Source of the DNA: Commensalibacter communis
GTDB taxonomy: Bacteria > Pseudomonadota > Alphaproteobacteria > Acetobacterales > Acetobacteraceae
DNA length: 64,000 bases
NCBI RefSeq assembly: GCF_947179015.1
Contig: NZ_CAMXCM010000003.1
Coordinates: 186,001 to 250,000, forward strand
Direction of reading: 5' to 3'
Part shown: positions 36,525 to 44,767 of the stretch, in pieces
Layout: each line of letters starts with the position of its first letter
How positions within the stretch are numbered: the first letter of the stretch is position 1
Program-made: the position numbers and the translations under genes
Notes under the pieces: generated by a model
Databases searched by the model: none
Told to the model about the DNA's origin: nothing
Seen by the model: the letters and a program-made list of their open reading frames with translations, nothing else

Positions 36525-37394
36525 ATGGAGGAAATCCTGGTAGATACAGTAAACGCTACTATGAGTGATAGTGAGATCCATCCATCTGCGGTTATTGCTG
36601 CTGGGGCAAAAATAGGTCGAGGAGTTTATATCGGTCCTTGGTGTTCTGTGGGACCTGATGTTGTGATTGAAGATGGTGTCAAGCTAATTGCAAATGTTAT
36701 TGTAGATGGTCATACGGTTCTTGGAAAAGAATCTATATATTATCCCTTTAGCACGATTGGTCTTGCCCCTCAGGATTTGAAATATAAAGGCGAACCGACA
36801 CGTTGCGTCATTGGTAGTAGAACCATCGTTCGAGAACAAGTTACCATACATCGTGGAACAGAATCAGGTGAAGGGGTGACTATCGTTGGATCTGATTGTT
36901 TGCTGATGGTGAATGCTCATATTGCACATGATTGTCATCTTGGTGATCGCGTTATTATTGTGAATAACGTCGTTTTAGGTGGGCATGTTCAAATCGATGA
37001 TGATGCTCGCGTAATGGGTTCTGCGGCGATTCATCAATTTGTCAGAATTGGTAAAGCAGCGTTAGTTGGCGGTGTCACTGGGGTTGAATCTGACGTTATC
37101 CCTTATGGTAGTGTTCTTGGAAATCGTGCGCGTTTAGTTGGGATGCACTGGATATGGTTGAAACGTAATGGCGTGCTTAACGAAGAGCTTCATATTTTAA
37201 GAAACGTATATCGTCATTTATTTCCTAGGGACGAAGATCAGCATGGTGTTTTCGAAGAACGATTACAAATTGTAAAAGAAAAATTCGGTCATATTGAGAA
37301 AGTCCAACAAATTATTGACTTTATTGAACAACCTAGTCGCCGTGGATTGGTCAAAGTGGGGCGTTCGATTTCTTCTTCGGAAAAAGAAGGATAA
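36525..37394 (+). CDS. lpxA: UDP-N-acetylglucosamine acyltransferase
   Basis: The protein is a hexapeptide-repeat beta-helix with I-H-P-S-A-V-I near the N-terminus, the catalytic His in N-A-H-I-A-H-D-C-H-L-G near residue 131, and the C-terminal helical part. It adds the first 3-hydroxyacyl chain to UDP-GlcNAc in lipid A synthesis. The start is unclear: ATG 36525 comes directly before a perfect GGAGGA at 36527-36532, which would rather serve an in-frame CTG at 36537 or, less likely, the ATG at 36561. The conserved fold begins after the 36561 ATG in any case. Confidence 0.93.
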   Translation: MEEILVDTVNATMSDSEIHPSAVIAAGAKIGRGVYIGPWCSVGPDVVIEDGVKLIANVIVDGHTVLGKESIYYPFSTIGLAPQDLKYKGEPTRCVIGSRTIVREQVTIHRGTESGEGVTIVGSDCLLMVNAHIAHDCHLGDRVIIVNNVVLGGHVQIDDDARVMGSAAIHQFVRIGKAALVGGVTGVESDVIPYGSVLGNRARLVGMHWIWLKRNGVLNEELHILRNVYRHLFPRDEDQHGVFEERLQIVKEKFGHIEKVQQIIDFIEQPSRRGLVKVGRSISSSEKEG

Positions 37395-37406
37395 ATAAGC
37401 ATTTAG

Positions 37407-38267
37407 ATGCAAAATCAATTTACTGAAAAGAAAGCAGCCGTTGGAATCTTAGCTGGTGGGGGACCCTTGCCAGGTAAGGTTGCAGAGGCTGTTTTTGCGA
37501 TGGGACGTCCTGTTTTTATTGTTGGATTTCAAGATTTTGCTGAACCAGAAATCATTGAAAAATGGCCACATGAATATATTCGTTTAGCAGCAGCTGGACG
37601 GATTTTGTCGGCACTACGTGAGCATCATTGTGAAGATATTGTTTTAATTGGCCCTGTTAAGCGACCATCTTGGCGTGATTTACGCCCAGATGCAGAGGGA
37701 GCCAAAATCCTTGCTCGAATAGGGAAAGCTTTATTTGCAGGAGATGATGGTTTATTGGCAGCATTGGTTCGTGTATTCGACGAAGAGGGATTCAAAGTCC
37801 GTGGTGCGCATGAATTTTTAGATCCTGTGATAGAAGGTGTGTATGGAAAAATTAAACCTGATACTCAAGCCTTACAAGATATTGCTAAGGGGATCGAAGT
37901 TAATCAAGCGTTAGGGCGATTGGATATTGGCCAAGGATGCATTGTTCAAAATGGGTTGGTCATTGCTGTAGAAGCAATGGAAGGCACAGATTCTATGGTT
38001 AAAAGAGCTAAGGATTGTCAGCAGCCAGGTCTAGGTGCTATTTTAGTTAAACAAGTAAAACCTGATCAAGAAAGACGGGCGGATATGCCGACAATTGGAC
38101 CACGCACGGTAATCGGAGCGTGTGAATCTGGATTAAGAGGGATCGCTTTTGAAGCTGGTGGCACGCTGATCGTGCAGCAGGATGAAGTAATCCGTCTGGC
38201 TGATGAAAATGGGATATTTCTGTTAAGTTATCATCCAGAGAATTTTAAACAAAAATATTTAAAATGA
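37407..38267 (+). CDS. lpxI: UDP-2,3-diacylglucosamine diphosphatase, LpxI type (DUF1009)
   Basis: The 286-residue protein has the LpxI signatures: G-I-L-A-G-G-G-P-L-P near residue 13, G-P-V-K-R-P near 84, R-A-H-E-F-L-D-P near 127, and the C-terminal D-M-P-T-I-G-P-R-T near 228 with the conserved acidic catalytic region. It hydrolyses UDP-diacylglucosamine to lipid X and replaces LpxH in alphaproteobacteria. The next step's gene, lpxB, which usually follows lpxI, is not here; a glyoxalase gene follows instead. Confidence 0.93.
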   Translation: MQNQFTEKKAAVGILAGGGPLPGKVAEAVFAMGRPVFIVGFQDFAEPEIIEKWPHEYIRLAAAGRILSALREHHCEDIVLIGPVKRPSWRDLRPDAEGAKILARIGKALFAGDDGLLAALVRVFDEEGFKVRGAHEFLDPVIEGVYGKIKPDTQALQDIAKGIEVNQALGRLDIGQGCIVQNGLVIAVEAMEGTDSMVKRAKDCQQPGLGAILVKQVKPDQERRADMPTIGPRTVIGACESGLRGIAFEAGGTLIVQQDEVIRLADENGIFLLSYHPENFKQKYLK

Positions 38268-38279
38268 AAGAGAAACAAA

Positions 38280-38675
38280 ATGGCTACTTATCTTCATACA
38301 ATGATTCGAGTTCATAATTTAGAGAAAAGCTTAGCTTTTTATCAGTCTCTTGGTATGAGAGAAATTCGTCGTAAAGAGGTGACCGAAGGCAAGTATACAC
38401 TTATTTATGTTGGTTTTGATGATAACGCAGCGGGCGAAGCTGAAATCGAATTGACTTATAATTGGGGGCATGATGTGCCTTATGATATGGGCACAGGATT
38501 TGGTCACTTAGCGCTTGGTGTTGATGATATCAATAGTGTGGTAGAAGCCGTTCGTAAATCTGGTGGGAAAGTAACCAGAGAGCCAGGACCTGTAAAATTT
38601 GGTACGACCATCATTGCTTTTGTTGAAGATCCAGATGGTTACAAAATTGAGCTAATCCAAAACGATTCTTATTAA
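38280..38675 (+). CDS. gloA: Lactoylglutathione lyase (glyoxalase I)
   Basis: The 131-residue protein fits GloA throughout: H-T-M-I-R-V-H-N-L-E-K-S-L-A-F-Y near the start with the first metal His, E-I-E-L-T-Y-N-W-G near 60 with the metal Glu, G-F-G-H-L-A-L-G-V-D-D near 80 with the second His, and F-V-E-D-P-D-G-Y-K-I-E-L at the C-terminus. It converts the methylglyoxal-glutathione adduct to lactoylglutathione. It lies 12 bases after lpxI and may share its transcript. Confidence 0.94.
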   Translation: MATYLHTMIRVHNLEKSLAFYQSLGMREIRRKEVTEGKYTLIYVGFDDNAAGEAEIELTYNWGHDVPYDMGTGFGHLALGVDDINSVVEAVRKSGGKVTREPGPVKFGTTIIAFVEDPDGYKIELIQNDSY

Positions 38676-38694
38676 TTGGACTTTATGGATAATC

Positions 38695-39048
38695 ATGAAT
38701 AGGCAAAATTTATTTGCACATGCCAAAGAACATTTTGGAACTATTCCTGATTATCCATGGATCAAATTTCCTGACTATGCTGTATTAAGACATTGTAAAA
38801 ATAGAAAATGGTATGGCTTATTGATGAATGTTTCAGGCATCAAGCTTGGTTTAAAGTCTGAAGATCGGATTGACATTTTAAATGTTAAAGTCGATCCCGA
38901 ATATTCTTATTTTTTACAGCAAAAACCTGATATTTTTCCCGCCTATCATATGAATCGAGAACATTGGGTCAGCGTCTTGCTAAATGGTAACGTTTCAGAT
39001 GATGAAATTTACTTGTTATTGCAACAAAGTTTTGACTTAACGGGTTAA
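38695..39048 (+). CDS. MmcQ/YjbR family protein
   Basis: The 117-residue protein has the YjbR fold signature: Y-P-W-I-K-F-P-D-Y-A-V-L-R-H, then K-W-Y-G-L-L-M-N-V near residue 40, and the C-terminal P-A-Y-H-M-N-R-E-H-W-V-S-V-L-L near 82-97. YjbR proteins have a cyclic double-stranded-DNA-binding-like CyaY fold; their cell role is unclear. It follows gloA by 19 bases, so it likely belongs to the same operon, and it ends two bases before a convergent gene. Confidence 0.8.
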   Translation: MNRQNLFAHAKEHFGTIPDYPWIKFPDYAVLRHCKNRKWYGLLMNVSGIKLGLKSEDRIDILNVKVDPEYSYFLQQKPDIFPAYHMNREHWVSVLLNGNVSDDEIYLLLQQSFDLTG

Positions 39049-39050
39049 GT

Positions 39051-39449
39051 TTATTTTTTCGTTTCTTTCAGATAATCAGCAACTTTTTCAATTGACTGTG
39101 CAATAGATTCTGCAGATTGCAAGGTTTTTTCATCAGCTAATTTATTTAACAAGATACGATCTGCCATTAAAAGTGCAGGAGATAGTAATCCCTTCACATC
39201 GTGTCTGAGAACAGAAAGTTGCTGCTGTTGAGTTACTTCGATTTTGGTTATTTTTTTTTGATAAAAATTCATCGCAAACAATAGGATTAAGGTGCAATAT
39301 AATCCCATAAAAATAAAGATAAACCATGTTGGTAGGGTCGCATCATATAAAGAGAAGGCTAGGACACATAAAATGATCCCTGATGTGATGCTGGCAACAT
39401 AAGGAAAAATAGTTTTCTTCTGTAATGGTGGGGGTTGAGTCGTCGCCAT
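39051..39449 (-). CDS. Small membrane protein with histidine-kinase-like H-box
   Basis: The 132-residue protein has two membrane helices (about residues 15-36 and 41-62), then a soluble tail with L-R-H-D-V-K-G-L-L-S-P-A-L-L (H83), which is the phospho-acceptor helix pattern of histidine kinases (H-box, HisKA). The tail continues as a helix pair (about 104-130) that would complete the dimerisation hairpin. No ATP-binding (HATPase) domain exists, and the frame ends naturally, with its own start and hydrophobic N-terminus, so this does not look truncated by damage. It could be a phosphotransfer or dimerisation partner, or a relic. Similar short proteins in acetic acid bacteria are the likely relatives, but I cannot verify this. 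Confidence 0.6.
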   Translation of the reverse strand: MATTQPPPLQKKTIFPYVASITSGIILCVLAFSLYDATLPTWFIFIFMGLYCTLILLFAMNFYQKKITKIEVTQQQQLSVLRHDVKGLLSPALLMADRILLNKLADEKTLQSAESIAQSIEKVADYLKETKK

Positions 39450-39525
39450 CCTTGAAAATTCCTATGGAAAACAAATTATTTTCTTGTAAATAGCATAAAA
39501 AAGCATTTCTGCCTATGGACTTAGA

Positions 39526-39554
39526 TTGACGATTTTATATATTCAGATTATAAC
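39526..39554 (+). promoter_or_regulatory. Sigma-70-type promoter of the rpmH operon
   Basis: TTGACG and TATAAC are separated by 17 bases, close to the vegetative consensus. It lies about 90 bases upstream of the rpmH start, so the transcript would have a leader of about 80 bases containing an inverted repeat. Confidence 0.65.
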
Positions 39555-39586
39555 CACCTCTTTAGGACTATAATTATTTGTTTAGA

Positions 39587-39623
39587 ACTGAGAATATTGT
39601 TAAAGAGTTAATTTATTCTCAGT
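39587..39623 (+). promoter_or_regulatory. Inverted repeat in the rpmH leader
   Basis: ACTGAGAATA and TATTCTCAGT are perfect complements separated by 17 bases. The repeat lies in the predicted rpmH leader and ends six bases before the Shine-Dalgarno sequence AAGGAGAG (39630-39637). It may fold in the RNA and modulate translation, or be a protein-binding palindrome. Confidence 0.5.
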
Positions 39624-39643
39624 GGCTTTAAAGGAGAGAATTC

Positions 39644-39778
39644 GTGAAGCGTACATATCAACCTTCTAAAATTGTTCGCAAACATCGTCATGGTTTCCGT
39701 GCACGTATGGCCACTGTTGGCGGTCGCAAAGTGATTGCTAATCGCAGATCAAAAGGACGTAAACGTCTATCTGCATAA
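39644..39778 (+). CDS. rpmH: 50S ribosomal protein L34
   Basis: A 44-codon frame starting at GTG codes for a highly basic protein that matches L34 along its whole length: K-R-T-Y-Q-P-S-K near the start, [11 protein letters not shown], then [26 protein letters not shown] precedes the start. It heads rpmH-rnpA-yidD-yidC, with rnpA starting six bases after its stop. Confidence 0.97.
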   Translation: MKRTYQPSKIVRKHRHGFRARMATVGGRKVIANRRSKGRKRLSA

Positions 39779-39784
39779 TAGGGT

Positions 39785-40177
39785 TTGGCGTTAAAGCGAG
39801 TAAAGTTGTTGACTGATACAGGTAACAAGCTCCAGCCGGTCTTGCGTTTGAAAAAGCGGGTACAATTTTTGAATGTAGCTGCAAACGGTCAGAAAGTCCC
39901 TACATCGAGTGTTATTTTGCAATTATTACATCGTAATGATAGCGAAGCAGGTAGAGTAGGGTTTACCGTTACTAAAAAAGTTGGCAATGCTGTCATTCGT
40001 AATCGTGTTAAAAGAAGATTACGGGGGGTGATGCAAGAACTAGCTCAAAAAAATGCTTTTCAAGGGATTGATATGGTGATGATTGGGCGAAAAAACACCT
40101 ATCAAAAACCGTATGAGGCAATTGTTAAGGATTTTTCTTGGGCTTTACGCAAAGCTGGGGTCGCATTAAATAAGTAA
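39785..40177 (+). CDS. rnpA: Ribonuclease P protein component
   Basis: The 130-residue protein contains the RNase P protein box: G-R-V-G-F-T-V-T-K-K-V-G-N-A-V-I-R-N-R (split near residues 58-77) and V-K-R-R-L-R near 78, with I-D-M-V-M-I-G-R near 96. It helps the RNase P RNA mature tRNA 5' ends. TTG is the probable start. It abuts yidD, which starts directly after its stop codon. Confidence 0.95.
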   Translation: MALKRVKLLTDTGNKLQPVLRLKKRVQFLNVAANGQKVPTSSVILQLLHRNDSEAGRVGFTVTKKVGNAVIRNRVKRRLRGVMQELAQKNAFQGIDMVMIGRKNTYQKPYEAIVKDFSWALRKAGVALNK

Positions 40178-40396
40178 ATGAAACGAATATTCATTGGTTT
40201 GATTTATATTTATCAGCTCACGTTACGCCCATTACTTGGGCATCATTGCCGTTTTAACCCATCTTGTAGTCATTATACCCAAAAAGCTATTCAAACCCAT
40301 GGTGTATTCAAAGGAATCATGTTGGGTGGATGGCGTATTTTGCGGTGTAATCCTTGGAACTTGGGTGGAGAAGATCCTGTTCCTCCTAAAAAATAG
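40178..40396 (+). CDS. yidD: Membrane protein insertion efficiency factor YidD
   Basis: The 72-residue protein has the whole YidD signature: an amphipathic N-terminal helix, L-R-P-L-L-G-H-H-C-R-F-N-P-S-C-S-H-Y, G-V-F-K-G, W-R-I-L-R-C-N-P-W and G-G-E-D-P-V-P. Three conserved Cys are present. It sits at the membrane and helps YidC, encoded next. Its start follows the rnpA stop without a gap. Confidence 0.95.
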   Translation: MKRIFIGLIYIYQLTLRPLLGHHCRFNPSCSHYTQKAIQTHGVFKGIMLGGWRILRCNPWNLGGEDPVPPKK

Positions 40397-40439
40397 AGCG
40401 ATATTTTTTTAAATTCAATGAATGATTGGCTGGCTTTGA

Positions 40440-42209
40440 ATGGATAACAAGCGCTTTTTTCTGGCGACTTTGCTTTCTGTTGTTCTTCTTTTTGCATTCG
40501 AGTATTTTACCCCTAAAAAAGAAGAAACACACAATACAACACAACAAGTTAAACAAGAGCAAACGAAGCTTACAACACAAAAAGGTGAATCGTCATCAAC
40601 TCAAGTTGTTGCAGAAGCTGGACCAGATATCAGAATCCCTATTAACGCAAATCAGGTTAAAGGCTCTTTGAACCTCAAAGGGGCTTTGTTAGATGATTTG
40701 GTTTTAAAAAATTATCGTGAAACAATTCAAAAAGATTCGCCTTTGGTACGCGTTCTTTCAGCTCCAAAAACCAAAGATGCAAATTATGTGCAGACGGGTT
40801 GGGTGAATGCTGAACATGATACCACTAAATTGCCAGATATTAATTCAGTTTGGAAAACAGATCAAAAAGAATTAACCCCTGAGCACCCTATCACCATGAC
40901 ATGGGATAATGGGCAAGGGGTAAAGTTTGAGAAAACAATATCGATTGATAAAAATTACATGTTCAAATTTGAACAAAAAGTAATTAACGCATCGGATAAA
41001 CCTGTCTCTGTATTTTTTTACGGTCGTGTCAGCCGTGGATATACTCCAAAAGAGTTAAGCGGGTATTTGGTGCATGATGGTCCTATTGGTATTGTTGATA
41101 AACGTCTTGAACAATATTCTTATGAAACCATCCGTAAAGATTCAAAAGCCCCTTCTGATATTTCATGGAGCAAAAATACAACCGGTGGATGGGCTGGGAT
41201 TACAGATAAATATTGGCTGACAGCAATTGTTCCACAACAAGATAAAAATGTTAGTGTTGTATACGGTTTTACACCAGATGCCGATCAAACTGCAAATATT
41301 AATACTGATGGTGTTGAAAAGGGAACTTATCAAGTTGGATTCACATCACGTCAACCAATGGTTGCAGCCCCTGGCGAAACGGTTTCAACTTTTGGACATG
41401 TGTTCTCTGGCGCCAAAGTTGTCGAACTTTTAAATCAATATGAAAAAGAATATCATATTCCTGATTTCTGGAAAGCGGTTGATTTTGGTTGGTTTGCGTT
41501 TTTGACGTATCCTATTTTCATTGTCCTAGATTGGTTGAACAATTTTTGGGGTAATTTTGGGTTGGCATTGTTGACCTTTACCTTGATTGTTAAGGGTGTA
41601 TTTTATCCTTTGGCTTCAAAGCAATTTCATTCAATGGGCAAAATGAAGGCATTACAGCCTAAAATGAAAGAAATTCGCGAAAAGTATAAAGACGACCAAC
41701 AATTGATGAATCAACAGATGATGGGTCTTTATAAAGAACAAGGGGTTAATCCTGCGAGTGGATGTTTACCAATCTTAATTCAAATTCCAATTTTCTGGTG
41801 TTTGTATAAAGATTTGTATGTCACGATTGAAATGCGTCATGCGCCTTTCTTTGGCTGGATACGTGATTTGTCTGCACCTGATCCAACCAATATATTTAAC
41901 CTATTTGGATTATTGCCTTTTGATCCTGCTGCGATCTCTCCGTTCTTACATGTTGGTATTTGGCCGTTAATTTTTGGATTAACGATGTTCTTGCAACAAA
42001 AGTTAAATCCTGCAGTATTAGATCCTATTCAAAAACGAATGTTTCAATTCATGCCAATTATTTTCACTGTGGTTTTGGCTACACAACCAGCAGGTTTGGT
42101 AATTTACTATAGTTGGAACAACACATTAACAGCATTACAGCAATTGGTTATTCAAAAACGTATGGATGCCAAAGCGAAAAAAGCGAAAACCAAAGCAGCT
42201 AAAGGATAG
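40440..42209 (+). CDS. yidC: Membrane protein insertase YidC
   Basis: The 589-residue protein begins with the N-terminal anchor D-N-K-R-F-F-L-A-T-L-L-S-V-V-L-L. A linker rich in Gln and Thr and a large periplasmic domain (about 65-350) follow, then the conserved five-helix core from about 360 to 580 with the K-x-x-x-M-x-x-L-Q-P-K cytosolic hairpin near 402. It inserts and folds inner membrane proteins alone or with SecYEG. The basic C-terminal tail binds ribosomes. engB starts three bases after the stop. Confidence 0.96.
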   Translation: MDNKRFFLATLLSVVLLFAFEYFTPKKEETHNTTQQVKQEQTKLTTQKGESSSTQVVAEAGPDIRIPINANQVKGSLNLKGALLDDLVLKNYRETIQKDSPLVRVLSAPKTKDANYVQTGWVNAEHDTTKLPDINSVWKTDQKELTPEHPITMTWDNGQGVKFEKTISIDKNYMFKFEQKVINASDKPVSVFFYGRVSRGYTPKELSGYLVHDGPIGIVDKRLEQYSYETIRKDSKAPSDISWSKNTTGGWAGITDKYWLTAIVPQQDKNVSVVYGFTPDADQTANINTDGVEKGTYQVGFTSRQPMVAAPGETVSTFGHVFSGAKVVELLNQYEKEYHIPDFWKAVDFGWFAFLTYPIFIVLDWLNNFWGNFGLALLTFTLIVKGVFYPLASKQFHSMGKMKALQPKMKEIREKYKDDQQLMNQQMMGLYKEQGVNPASGCLPILIQIPIFWCLYKDLYVTIEMRHAPFFGWIRDLSAPDPTNIFNLFGLLPFDPAAISPFLHVGIWPLIFGLTMFLQQKLNPAVLDPIQKRMFQFMPIIFTVVLATQPAGLVIYYSWNNTLTALQQLVIQKRMDAKAKKAKTKAAKG

Positions 42210-42212
42210 ACC

Positions 42213-42875
42213 GTGGGTGAATTATTACCACCATCTGTTGACGATGCAGAGTATCAAAGACTAGTTGAAGCGGGGCGAGTATTATTCGCTCAAGAGACAA
42301 AATTCTTCTTTGGTGCTCAGCGTTTAAATCAATTAGAGCCAGCAACCTTACCAGAGGTTGCGTTTGCTGGGCGTTCCAACGTTGGGAAGTCTAGTCTAAT
42401 TAATGCCCTTACTGGTCGGAAAATGTTGGCAAGGGCATCTTCTGAACCAGGTCGCACGAAACAACTTAATTTCTTCAATATCGGCGAAAAGTTAGTTTTT
42501 GTTGATATGCCAGGCTATGGGTATGCCAAAGCATCTAAGGATGTTAAAAGTGACTGGCAAAAAATGATGTTTGCATTTTTACGTGGCAGGCCAACTTTGT
42601 TACGTGTCATGCTATTATTGGATGCACGTATAGAGTTGAAACAAAGCGATCATAATATTATGGATTTGCTGGATCGTGCTGCGGTGACGTTTCAAATTGT
42701 CTTGACAAAGGCGGATCAATTATCTGCTGCACAATTAGATAAAAAACAAAAAGAAATTTCAGAAGTCATGAAAACGCATACTGCTGCTTATCCTTTCATT
42801 CGAGTAACCAGTAGTCAGAAAAATATTGGTATTGAAGAATTAAGAGCAGATCTAGTAAGGTTAATACAAGATTAA
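42213..42875 (+). CDS. engB: Ribosome-biogenesis GTP-binding protein EngB (YihA/YsxC)
   Basis: The 220-residue GTPase has G1 G-R-S-N-V-G-K-S-S-L near residue 53, the switch region P-G-R-T-K-Q-L-N-F-F, G3 D-M-P-G-Y-G-Y-A and G4 T-K-A-D near 168. These match EngB, needed for large-subunit assembly. It starts at GTG next to yidC, the usual alphaproteobacterial order, and argB follows. Confidence 0.95.
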   Translation: MGELLPPSVDDAEYQRLVEAGRVLFAQETKFFFGAQRLNQLEPATLPEVAFAGRSNVGKSSLINALTGRKMLARASSEPGRTKQLNFFNIGEKLVFVDMPGYGYAKASKDVKSDWQKMMFAFLRGRPTLLRVMLLLDARIELKQSDHNIMDLLDRAAVTFQIVLTKADQLSAAQLDKKQKEISEVMKTHTAAYPFIRVTSSQKNIGIEELRADLVRLIQD

Positions 42876-42909
42876 TTTAATCTTACGCGATAATTAGGAT
42901 TTTAAGATT

Positions 42910-43839
42910 ATGACCAAACAAAAATCATTGGATTCTGTAAAAAAGGCTGCCAAAGAGGCTCATGAACAAGCCAGTGTGCTTGCCCGTGCATTGCCTTATT
43001 TGCGACGCTATACAGGTGATACGATTGTTGTAAAATATGGTGGTCATGCGATGGTCGATAACGGACTATCAAACGCATTTGGGAATGATATTGCTTTGTT
43101 AAAGCAAGTCGGAATTAATCCAATTGTCGTGCATGGTGGTGGACCACAAATCAATGCGATGCTAGAGCGCATGGATGTGGAAACGACTTTTGTTGATGGA
43201 TTGCGTGTTACGAATGCTGCAATTATCGATGTGATTGAAATGGTTCTGGCTGGAACTGTGAATAAACAAGTCGCAACATTGATTAACCAAGCAGGGGCTT
43301 TGGCTGTCGGAATTTCTGGTAAAGATGGTGGACTAATCGAAGCTCAAAAATTGATGAAACATGTATGGGATGATTCGATCAAAAGAGAGCGTACAATTGA
43401 TCTAGGATTGGTTGGACAACCCGTGCGTATTGATCCACGAGTTTTATACGCATTGTCAGGTTCAGGTCTTATCCCCGTTGTTGCGCCGATTGGTATGGAT
43501 AAACAAGGACAGACCTATAATATCAATGCGGATATTGCTGCCGGTGCGATTGCTGGTGCCGTCCGTGCTTCCCGATTATTTATGTTGACTGATGTTCCTG
43601 GCGTTTTGGATAAGGACGGAAATTTAATTTCTGAACTGACCGAAGAAGAAGCCAAAGAAGCAATTGCCAACGGTGTCATTACCGGTGGGATGATTCCAAA
43701 GATTGAAACATGTCTTGAAGCGGTTAAAGCGGGGGCGCAAGCAGCGGTGATTATGGATGGTCGGGTTCCCCACGCATGTTTATTAGAGCTGTTTACCGAA
43801 GGCGGATCTGGTACGATTATTCGTCCTAATCATTCTTAA
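42910..43839 (+). CDS. argB: Acetylglutamate kinase
   Basis: The 309-residue protein has V-V-K-Y-G-G-H-A-M near residue 39, V-V-H-G-G-G-P-Q-I-N near 73, the acetylglutamate site N-A-D-I-A-A-G near 205, and a C-terminal G-G-M-I-P-K. It phosphorylates N-acetylglutamate, the second step of arginine synthesis. An N-terminal helix precedes the core, as in arginine-inhibited hexameric enzymes. The start has a moderate upstream purine stretch. Confidence 0.95.
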   Translation: MTKQKSLDSVKKAAKEAHEQASVLARALPYLRRYTGDTIVVKYGGHAMVDNGLSNAFGNDIALLKQVGINPIVVHGGGPQINAMLERMDVETTFVDGLRVTNAAIIDVIEMVLAGTVNKQVATLINQAGALAVGISGKDGGLIEAQKLMKHVWDDSIKRERTIDLGLVGQPVRIDPRVLYALSGSGLIPVVAPIGMDKQGQTYNINADIAAGAIAGAVRASRLFMLTDVPGVLDKDGNLISELTEEEAKEAIANGVITGGMIPKIETCLEAVKAGAQAAVIMDGRVPHACLLELFTEGGSGTIIRPNHS

Positions 43840-43884
43840 CAATTATTCAAATATTTTATTTTAACATTATAGGGAAAGAAAAGA

Positions 43885-44733
43885 ATGGCAGATCATTCAT
43901 TGTTACAAGTTGAAATTGAAAAATTATGGGAAGATCGCACCAATATTTCCCCTGCAACATCTGGTTCAGCACGTGATGCTGTTGAAAAAGCATTATCCAT
44001 GTTAGATTCTGGTGAGTTACGGGTGGCAACTCCTGGTAACTCAGGTTGGACAATCAATGAATGGTTGAAAAAAGCTGTTTTATTGTCTTTCCGTTTATAT
44101 GATAATGTTGGCATGAAAAATGATGCTGGTGTTCCAGCTTATGACAAAGTTCCGTTGAAATTTGCAAATTGGAGCGATGCTGAATTCAAACAAGCAGGCT
44201 TTCGTGCGGTTCCTGGTTCTATCGTTCGTCGTTCTGCTTTTATTGCGCCTAATGTTATTTTAATGCCAAGTTTTGTTAATGTTGGTGCTTATGTTGATAG
44301 TGGCACAATGGTCGATACTTGGGTAACCATTGGCAGCTGTGCTCAAATTGGTAAAAACTGTCATATCAGTGGTGGCGTTGGAATTGGTGGCGTATTGGAA
44401 CCTTTACAAGCAGCCCCTGTTATTATTGAAGATGATTGCTTTATCGGTGCACGTTGTGAAGTTGCTGAAGGCGTTGTCGTTGAAAAAGGCAGTGTGTTGT
44501 CTATGGGTGTTTTCTTGGGAGCGTCAACCAAGATTATTGATCGTACGACTGGCGAAGTTTTCATGGGACGTGTTCCTGCTTACTCTGTTGTCGTTCCTGG
44601 CACATTGCCTCCGAAACAAGCAACAAGCGAAACAGGAAACCCATTGCCAGGATTGGCTTGTGCGGTCATTATTAAACGTGTTGATGAGCGTACTCGTTCA
44701 AAAACATCCATTAATGATTTGCTAAGAAGCTAA
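43885..44733 (+). CDS. dapD: 2,3,4,5-tetrahydropyridine-2,6-dicarboxylate N-succinyltransferase
   Basis: The 282-residue protein has a DapD N-terminal helical domain, then a hexapeptide beta-helix with [12 protein letters not shown] near residue 130, G-I-G-G-V-L-E-P near 166 and [11 protein letters not shown] near 185. It succinylates the tetrahydrodipicolinate intermediate in lysine and diaminopimelate synthesis. dapE follows 34 bases later, so both succinylase-pathway enzymes are together. Confidence 0.96.
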   Translation: MADHSLLQVEIEKLWEDRTNISPATSGSARDAVEKALSMLDSGELRVATPGNSGWTINEWLKKAVLLSFRLYDNVGMKNDAGVPAYDKVPLKFANWSDAEFKQAGFRAVPGSIVRRSAFIAPNVILMPSFVNVGAYVDSGTMVDTWVTIGSCAQIGKNCHISGGVGIGGVLEPLQAAPVIIEDDCFIGARCEVAEGVVVEKGSVLSMGVFLGASTKIIDRTTGEVFMGRVPAYSVVVPGTLPPKQATSETGNPLPGLACAVIIKRVDERTRSKTSINDLLRS

Positions 44734-44767
44734 TTTCTTTAAAAGAATATTTAGGGGTAATTATATT

